Shown: positions 15,064 through 19,439 of the stretch, piece after piece
Position numbering within the stretch: position 1 is the first letter of the stretch
How the letters are laid out: each line of letters starts with the position of its first letter
Origin: JAISJU01 sp031555675
GTDB lineage: Bacteria; Bacteroidota; Bacteroidia; Bacteroidales; Paludibacteraceae
Length of the DNA: 19,439 nt
Direction: 5' to 3'
NCBI GenBank assembly: GCA_031555675.1
Contig: JAVBUB010000097.1
Coordinates: 1-19,439 of the forward strand
Program-made: the position numbers and the translations under genes
The notes under the pieces: generated by a model
Seen by the model: the letters and a program-made list of their open reading frames with translations, nothing else
The model's database searches: none
Told to the model about the DNA's origin: nothing

Positions 15064-16614
15064 ATGGAAAACACAAAAAATTTAGAAAAACTTATTGAGT
15101 TACGCAAAAAAGCGAAACTTGGTGGTGGACAAAAACGTATCGACGCACAACATAGCAAAGGAAAATTAACCGCCCGCGAAAGGATTTCCGTTTTATTGGA
15201 TGAAGGCAGCTTCGAAGAAATAGATATGTTTGTAACCCAACGTGCCAATCCCGGAGAAGAAGTATTTTATGGCGATGGCGTTGTTACCGGACATGGAACT
15301 ATCGATGGCCGCGTAGTGTATGTATACGCACACGATTTTACCATTTTCGGCGGTTCATTATCCGAAACTTTTGCCGCTAAAATTTGTAAAGTCATGGATA
15401 TGGCCATGAAAGTTGGTGCACCGGTTATCGGTATCAACGATTCAGGTGGTGCCCGCATTCAGGAAGGAGTTCGCTCATTGGCCGGATATGCCGAAATTTT
15501 CCAACGCAACATCATGGCATCCGGTGTTATCCCTCAAATTTCCGTTATCTACGGCCCATGCGCCGGAGGTTCCGTATACTCACCTTCATTAACAGACTTC
15601 GTGATGATGTCTGAAGAAAACAGTTACATGTTTATTACCGGCCCTAAAGTAGTAAAATCGGTAACCGGAGAAGATATTTCGGAAAGCGAGCTTGGTGGAG
15701 CTTCTATGCATGCCAGCACATCCGGGGTTTCTCATTTCACAGCCCAAACAGAAGAAGAAGGCCTTGCGGCTATCCGCGAATTAGTATCTTTCATTCCTCA
15801 AAACAACATGGAAGAAGCTCCTGCTGTTGAATGTAATGATCCTGCAGATCGAGTAGAAGACAGTTTAAACAATATTCTTCCTGACAATCGCAATCAGCCA
15901 TACGACATGATGGAAGTTATCAAGTCTGTGGTAGACAATGGCGATTTCTTTGAAGTACATGCCGATTACGCCCAAAATATTATCGTAGGATTTGCCCGTT
16001 TGGATGGTAAATCAACCGGAATTGTGGCCAACCAACCTATGAAACTGGCTGGAGTATTGGACTGTAATGCTTCACGTAAAGCAGCGCGTTTTGTACGTTT
16101 CTGCGACGCTTTCAATATTCCTATCCTTACTTTGGTTGACGTTCCGGGGTTCCTTCCGGGTTCTGTTCAGGAAAAAGAAGGTATTATTATCCATGGTGCA
16201 AAACTGATGTTTGCCTATGGAGAAGCTACAGTTCCTAAAGTAACCATAACATTACGTAAATCATATGGTGGCGCTCATGATGTGATGAGCTGCAAACAGT
16301 TAAGAGGCGATTTCAACTATGCATGGCCATCTGCAGAAATTGCGGTAATGGGTGCTGGTGGAGCCATTGAAGTATTGGAAGGAAGAAATCTTTCTAAAAT
16401 CACGGATGAAGAAGAAAAGAAAAAATTTATTGCCCAAAAGACACAAGAATACCAGGACAATTTTGCCAATCCATATCAAGCGGCATCATGTGGTTACATT
16501 GATGATGTTATTGAACCACGCAATACAAGGTTCAGGGTTATCAGAGCATTTAAATTACTACAAACTAAGAAATTAACGAATCCATTGCGCAAACACAGCA
16601 ATATACCTTTATAA
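15064..16614 (+). CDS. mmdA: Methylmalonyl-CoA decarboxylase alpha subunit (carboxyltransferase)
   Basis: 516 residues, acyl-CoA carboxyltransferase superfamily (PccB/MmdA/AccD). It moves the carboxyl group of (S)-methylmalonyl-CoA onto the biotin of the carrier subunit, releasing propionyl-CoA. Visible: KLTARERISVLLDEGSFEE (34-52), INDSGGARIQEG (124-135), oxyanion-hole loop GPCAGGSVYSP (164-174), and in the second crotonase half DVPGFLPG (359-366), then GAKLMFAYGEATVPKVT and YGGAHDVM (401-408). Propionyl-CoA carboxylase beta is nearly indistinguishable by sequence; the decarboxylase call rests on the neighbours (OadG-like, biotin carrier, OadB-like) and the absence of a biotin carboxylase gene. 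It is cytosolic but docked to the membrane subunits. Start: the A-rich AACTTAAATTAAAAC precedes the ATG. Confidence 0.93.
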   Translation: MENTKNLEKLIELRKKAKLGGGQKRIDAQHSKGKLTARERISVLLDEGSFEEIDMFVTQRANPGEEVFYGDGVVTGHGTIDGRVVYVYAHDFTIFGGSLSETFAAKICKVMDMAMKVGAPVIGINDSGGARIQEGVRSLAGYAEIFQRNIMASGVIPQISVIYGPCAGGSVYSPSLTDFVMMSEENSYMFITGPKVVKSVTGEDISESELGGASMHASTSGVSHFTAQTEEEGLAAIRELVSFIPQNNMEEAPAVECNDPADRVEDSLNNILPDNRNQPYDMMEVIKSVVDNGDFFEVHADYAQNIIVGFARLDGKSTGIVANQPMKLAGVLDCNASRKAARFVRFCDAFNIPILTLVDVPGFLPGSVQEKEGIIIHGAKLMFAYGEATVPKVTITLRKSYGGAHDVMSCKQLRGDFNYAWPSAEIAVMGAGGAIEVLEGRNLSKITDEEEKKKFIAQKTQEYQDNFANPYQAASCGYIDDVIEPRNTRFRVIRAFKLLQTKKLTNPLRKHSNIPL

Positions 16615-16626
16615 AAACAATAAGCA

Positions 16627-16974
16627 ATGATACTACTAAACACAAATTGGTCGGATGCTTTTACAATAATGGGATTAGGATTGCTAATCGTTTTTATTGT
16701 GCTGATATTATTGGTTTTCTTGTTGATTGGCTTCGGCAAAATCTTTAATAAAAAAAACAATCAGGAAGAACCAGATAAAGAATTGATAGGTACAATAGCT
16801 ACAAGTAACAATAATGCATTATCCGACGATAATGAAAAAGCAGCTATAGCTATGGCATTATATCTTTTCTATGCCGATGTGCACGATGAAGAAAGCTATG
16901 TCATTACCATTGATGACCAACAGCCATCTGCATGGAACTCTAAAATATATAATTTAAATAATTTAGTTAAATAG
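16627..16974 (+). CDS. mmdD: OadG-like membrane anchor subunit (delta) of the decarboxylase
   Basis: 115 residues. One transmembrane helix, about 11-39 (FTIMGLGLLIVFIVLILLVF), is followed by a charged cytosolic tail (KNNQEEPDKE) and a C-terminal region ending in SAWNSKIYNLNNLVK. The 'G-G---VF--L-LLV' helix and the final Trp-rich 'W--K-YNLN' match OadG/MmdD subunits, which anchor the soluble carboxyltransferase and biotin carrier to the beta subunit. It starts 12 nt after mmdA, so the two are surely co-transcribed. The family is short and variable, so the call relies partly on synteny. The 'D' letter follows the Veillonella naming. Confidence 0.85.
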   Translation: MILLNTNWSDAFTIMGLGLLIVFIVLILLVFLLIGFGKIFNKKNNQEEPDKELIGTIATSNNNALSDDNEKAAIAMALYLFYADVHDEESYVITIDDQQPSAWNSKIYNLNNLVK

Positions 16975-16983
16975 TAACGAGTT

Positions 16984-17038
16984 ACAAGTAAACAAGAAAC
17001 GAGATAAAATATGAAAAATCATCAACTTGTTTACTTGT
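16984..17038. repeat. Inverted repeat between the delta and gamma subunit genes
   Basis: A perfect 13-nt arm pair, ACAAGTAAACAAG (16984-16996) with CTTGTTTACTTGT (17026-17038), separated by 29 nt, ending 18 nt before the biotin-carrier start at 17057. No T-run, so it is not a terminator. It may modulate translation of, or protect, the gamma-subunit message. Confidence 0.6.
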
Positions 17039-17056
17039 CTACTAAATAATAAACAA

Positions 17057-17500
17057 ATGAAAAACTTCAAATTTAAAATAAACGGTAATAACTATGATGT
17101 TACTGTAGAAGAAATAGAAAAGAATTTAGCTCAGGTTCAGATAAATGGCAAAACCATTGAAGTTGAATTAGATGGCCAGGAAACTACTCCGGTTAAAAGA
17201 GCAGCAGTACCTAGAAAAGAAACTGCAGCGCCAAAAACTACGGCAGCGCCATCCCCTACCCCATCAGCTCCAAAAGCAGCAGCAGGAAGCAATGTAGTAA
17301 AAGCCCCTATACCTGGCAGCATCTTTAAAATAGAGGTTACACCCGGACAGGCTGTAAAAAGAGGCGATACGTTATTAATTATGGAATCCATGAAAATGGA
17401 GAACAGCATTTTAGCTAAAAAAGACGGCATTGTAGGCGCTGTTTATGTACAGCTCGGACAAACCGTATTGCAGGGCGACTCATTAGTTGACCTTGAATAA
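17057..17500 (+). CDS. mmdC: Biotin carboxyl carrier subunit (gamma)
   Basis: 147 residues from ATG 17057 (MKNFKFKINGNNYDVTVEEI); a longer open frame from 17027 begins at a TTG inside an inverted repeat and is rejected. Layout: a small N-terminal beta domain (1-43), a Pro/Ala linker (44-77, with TTAAPSPTPSAPKAAA), and a biotinyl domain from about 78. The biotin attachment site is ESMKMEN (110-116), the modified lysine being Lys113. 'PIPGSI' at the domain start and 'GQTVLQGDSLVDLE' at the end match the family. It shuttles CO2 from the alpha subunit to the membrane beta subunit. The site reads ESMKM rather than the commoner EAMKM; both occur in carriers of this group. Confidence 0.93.
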   Translation: MKNFKFKINGNNYDVTVEEIEKNLAQVQINGKTIEVELDGQETTPVKRAAVPRKETAAPKTTAAPSPTPSAPKAAAGSNVVKAPIPGSIFKIEVTPGQAVKRGDTLLIMESMKMENSILAKKDGIVGAVYVQLGQTVLQGDSLVDLE

Positions 17501-17583
17501 ACTAATAGTAAATGAATCAAGTTAGTTAAAACGCTAAATCAAACCTTTTATTGATTCTAAATTTATAATTCTAAATTATCGCA

Positions 17584-18897
17584 ATGATGATAAAAAAATA
17601 TTTATTTATATTATTTGTAGCTATTTTCGGCATATTATCGCCGATTACGGCACAAGAAAACGTACCACCTGCAACTATTGCTGTTTCGGAAGAAGTTGCA
17701 GAAAGTTCGCTTAAAATAGGCGATAGCCTGGTTAAATTTGTAGAAGAAACAGGTTTCGCCAAACTTGCCGACAACTGGGGATATCTGGTAATGATATTGG
17801 TTGGATGCCTCTTGTTATATCTGGCTATCGTAAAAAAATTCGAACCTTTATTGTTACTTCCGATCGCTTTCGGTATGATTTTAACCAATCTTCCAATGGG
17901 AGGGCTTTACACGCCTGCATTATTTGATGGCGGACATGTGCATTGGGATTTGTTTGCTAATGGTATTAACGGGAACATGCCGGGATTACTCGATTATTTA
18001 TATTTGGGTGTGAAATTAGGTATATACCCCTGTTTGATATTTGTTGGTGTTGGTGCCATGACCGATTTCGGTCCCCTGCTTGCCAATCCGAAAAGCTTAC
18101 TATTGGGAGCTGCCGCTCAATTAGGTATTTTTGCTACTTATTTAGCAGCCGTAGGTTTAGGTTTCATGCCTAGCGAAGCTGCTTCTATTGGTATCATTGG
18201 AGGTGCGGATGGTCCTACTGCCATTTATCTGACCTCTAAATTAGCTCCACACTTGCTTGGTCCGATTGCTGTAGCAGCCTATTCATACATGGCATTGGTT
18301 CCGGTTATTCAACCGCCTATTATGCGTGCCTTAACTACTAAAAAAGAACGTGAAATAGAAATGAAGCAATTACGTGAAGTTTCCCGTACCGAAAAAGTTA
18401 TTTTCCCGATAGCGGTAACAATTATAGTATCTATGTTGCTACCATCGGCTGCACCTCTTATTGGCAGTCTTATGTTAGGCAACTTAATGCGCGAAAGTGG
18501 TGTGGTAGACCGTTTAAGTAAAACGGTACAAAACGAATTAATGAATATCGTTACTATCTTTTTAGGTATAACCGTAGGCGCAACTGCCACCGCAGACGCG
18601 TTTATCAATGTTAAAACAATGATGATCCTCGGCATTGGTATTGTTGCTTTTAGCTTAGGAACTGCGGGAGGCGTACTGCTGGCTAAATTAATGAATGTGT
18701 TCAGCAAGGAAAAAGTGAATCCGCTTATCGGTTCTGCCGGAGTATCTGCCGTACCAATGGCTGCCCGTGTATCGCAAGTTGTAGGACAAGAATCAAACCC
18801 TGGCAATTTCTTGTTAATGCATGCCATGGGGCCTAATGTAGCCGGAGTAATTGGTTCGGCTGTAGCTGCCGGTATTTTATTGAGTATATTGGGATAA
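17584..18897 (+). CDS. mmdB: Na+-translocating decarboxylase beta subunit (MmdB/OadB)
   Basis: 437 residues, membrane protein that decarboxylates carboxybiotin and drives Na+ export. Residues 1-24 look like a signal peptide (KKYLFILFVAIFGILSPITA, then QE), and residues 25-65 form an extra exposed segment ahead of the canonical start, so the chain is longer at the N-terminus than the K. pneumoniae OadB type. The core motifs match the Na+-site residues known there: Asp209 in IGGADGPTAIY (equivalent to Asp203), Tyr235 in YSYMALVP (Tyr229), Asn379/Gly383/Ser388 in NPLIGSAGVSAV (Asn373, Gly377, Ser382). VGATATADAF (331-340) and GQESNPGNFLLMHAMG (401-416) are further signatures. It is the last gene of the operon, 83 nt after the biotin carrier, followed by a terminator. 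Confidence 0.95.
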   Translation: MMIKKYLFILFVAIFGILSPITAQENVPPATIAVSEEVAESSLKIGDSLVKFVEETGFAKLADNWGYLVMILVGCLLLYLAIVKKFEPLLLLPIAFGMILTNLPMGGLYTPALFDGGHVHWDLFANGINGNMPGLLDYLYLGVKLGIYPCLIFVGVGAMTDFGPLLANPKSLLLGAAAQLGIFATYLAAVGLGFMPSEAASIGIIGGADGPTAIYLTSKLAPHLLGPIAVAAYSYMALVPVIQPPIMRALTTKKEREIEMKQLREVSRTEKVIFPIAVTIIVSMLLPSAAPLIGSLMLGNLMRESGVVDRLSKTVQNELMNIVTIFLGITVGATATADAFINVKTMMILGIGIVAFSLGTAGGVLLAKLMNVFSKEKVNPLIGSAGVSAVPMAARVSQVVGQESNPGNFLLMHAMGPNVAGVIGSAVAAGILLSILG

Positions 18898-18917
18898 AAT
18901 ATTCATAAATATTTTTT

Positions 18918-18956
18918 AAAAGCGGTTTTCTAACAAAAGAAAACCGCTTTTATTTT
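18918..18956 (+). terminator. Rho-independent terminator of the mmd operon
   Basis: A 14-bp perfect stem (18918-18931, AAAAGCGGTTTTCT, with 18938-18951), a short AACAAA loop and a T-rich tail to 18956, beginning 20 nt after the mmdB stop. The A/T flanks would also let it act on leftward transcription from the ORF6N gene. Confidence 0.88.
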
Positions 18957-18986
18957 AGTTTTATATATGTAAGAGCAACTTAAAAC

Positions 18987-19439
18987 TCATTGAGACTCCA
19001 AGGTATCATTCATTTTAAATCCAACCACCGGGCGCGGTTTTTCTTGTTTACGCTTATTCGCCAACTCGGCAAGAGCGATATAAATATCATCAAAATTATT
19101 TTGAGCATCTTCGCTTAAATCATTAACAGCCTTTAAATTTTCTTCTCCCTGCAATTCCAGCATTTTAATTTGCTTCCAAAGGTCTGCAATTTCTTTAGAA
19201 ACAGAAACATGCTCATATAAACAGGTACGGATAGCAACAAATGCCCGGATAATACCAATATTTACTTCTATGGCGTAAGGACTACCGAGAACACTCGATA
19301 ATTGGGCTACTCCCTGTTCTGTAAAGGCGAAAGGCAGATAACGGTTCCCGCCTCGTTTTTCTGTTCTTAAATCATTCTGAATTTTTGAGGTGCAAAAATT
19401 GCACCTCAAAAATTTCCATTCATTTTCAGTTAGTTCAAA
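18987..19439 (-). CDS. ORF6N-domain protein, C-terminal part (start beyond right edge)
   Basis: The reverse strand is open from the stop at 18987 to the right edge: 150 residues without the true start. It begins FELTENEWKFLRCNFC, then NRYLPFAFTEQGVAQLSSVL, which is the core of the ORF6N (KilA-N-related) DNA-binding domain; the N-terminal segment with 'IRGQKVMLDRDLAELYG' is beyond the window. After AIEVNIGIIRAFVAIR comes a helical coiled-coil part (KEIADLWKQIKMLELQGEEN, NLSED-like DDIYIALAEL) and a tail GFKMND that matches the usual 'RPIGF' ending. ORF6N proteins occur in phages, mobile elements and many Bacteroidota chromosomes, with regulatory roles suspected. Residues 10-20 are encoded by a long palindrome (see the repeat at 19380-19414). 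Confidence 0.85.
   Translation of the reverse strand, partial: FELTENEWKFLRCNFCTSKIQNDLRTEKRGGNRYLPFAFTEQGVAQLSSVLGSPYAIEVNIGIIRAFVAIRTCLYEHVSVSKEIADLWKQIKMLELQGEENLKAVNDLSEDAQNNFDDIYIALAELANKRKQEKPRPVVGFKMNDTLESQ
19380..19414. repeat. Perfect 16-nt inverted repeat inside the ORF6N coding frame
   Basis: AATTTTTGAGGTGCAA (19380-19395) and its exact complement TTGCACCTCAAAAATT (19399-19414) flank a 3-nt AAA spacer. It falls in the coding strand segment for KFLRCNFCTSK, exactly where the ORF6N core begins. Perfect 16-bp arms in coding DNA are unlikely by chance and would form a strong mRNA hairpin. Confidence 0.75.

Noticed and set aside
17027..17056. Longer N-terminus for the biotin carrier from TTG 17027
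   Set aside because: Lies in an inverted repeat; the family starts at MKNFKFKING.
17137..17430. 97-aa reverse-strand open frame over the biotin carrier
   Set aside because: Shadow of the Ala/Pro linker and biotinyl domain; no independent evidence.
18309..18827. 172-aa reverse-strand open frame inside mmdB
   Set aside because: Antisense to highly conserved OadB motifs; composition (Pro/Ile/Thr-rich) is typical of a shadow frame.
1..19439. CRISPR array, tRNA, rRNA, intact insertion sequence
   Set aside because: Looked for and not found: no direct-repeat array with spacers, no cloverleaf, no rRNA-like stretch, and no transposase longer than the relic.

Overview
The window looks like a low-GC chromosome segment from a Bacteroidales-type bacterium (phylum Bacteroidota). 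Four things point there. A giant surface protein ends in a type IX secretion (T9SS) sorting domain. Several promoters fit the Bacteroidota form, TTG about 19-20 nt ahead of TAnnTTTG. A sodium-pumping methylmalonyl-CoA decarboxylase operon of the succinate-to-propionate pathway is present. Small conserved or family-typical proteins (ORF6N, DUF4375-like, an acidic 109-aa protein) are also common in this phylum. Genus cannot be decided from the sequence alone.

Layout. 1-303 (-) is the N-terminal, membrane-spanning part of a probable apolipoprotein N-acyltransferase that runs off the left edge. 304-766 is a divergent intergenic region holding two promoters and a 241-nt nested palindrome. 767-7096 (+) encodes a 2109-aa T9SS cargo protein: a signal peptide, about ten fibronectin-III domains alternating with Hydin/ASPM-like Ig domains, a PCMD-like carbohydrate-associated module in the middle, four tandem 552-bp repeats, and a C-terminal sorting domain. 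A bidirectional terminator separates it from methylglyoxal synthase (-), followed by a DUF4375/DMP19-like protein (-). The gaps around these two genes carry inverted repeats. 8496-9392 (+) is a family 2 glycosyltransferase. After it come a degraded transposase remnant, an orphan TetR regulator (-), and a divergent pair of small HTH proteins that looks like a phage-type CI/Cro switch with two operator-like direct repeats exactly 21 bp apart.

11245-13590 (-) holds a second GT2 glycosyltransferase, an LpxL/HtrB-type lipid acyltransferase and an acidic conserved hypothetical protein. The first two suggest cell-envelope lipid or glycan work. 13769-14341 (+) is a bifunctional-nuclease (BFN/DUF151) domain fused to a UVR motif, with its own good promoter and terminator.

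14575-18897 (+) is the metabolic centrepiece: methylmalonyl-CoA epimerase (mce), then the carboxyltransferase (alpha), OadG-like anchor (delta), biotin carrier (gamma) and Na+-translocating membrane (beta) subunits of methylmalonyl-CoA decarboxylase. Together they epimerise (R)- to (S)-methylmalonyl-CoA and decarboxylate it to propionyl-CoA while exporting Na+. The mutase genes are not in the window. A strong hairpin between mce and mmdA may tune the ratio of epimerase to decarboxylase. The operon ends at a clear terminator. The right edge (18987-19439, -) is the C-terminal part of an ORF6N-domain protein whose reading frame contains a 35-nt palindrome.

I found no tRNA, rRNA, CRISPR array or intact mobile element. 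The nearest things to undescribed biology are the nested palindrome at 380-620, the orphan phage-like switch, and the modular repeat surface protein.
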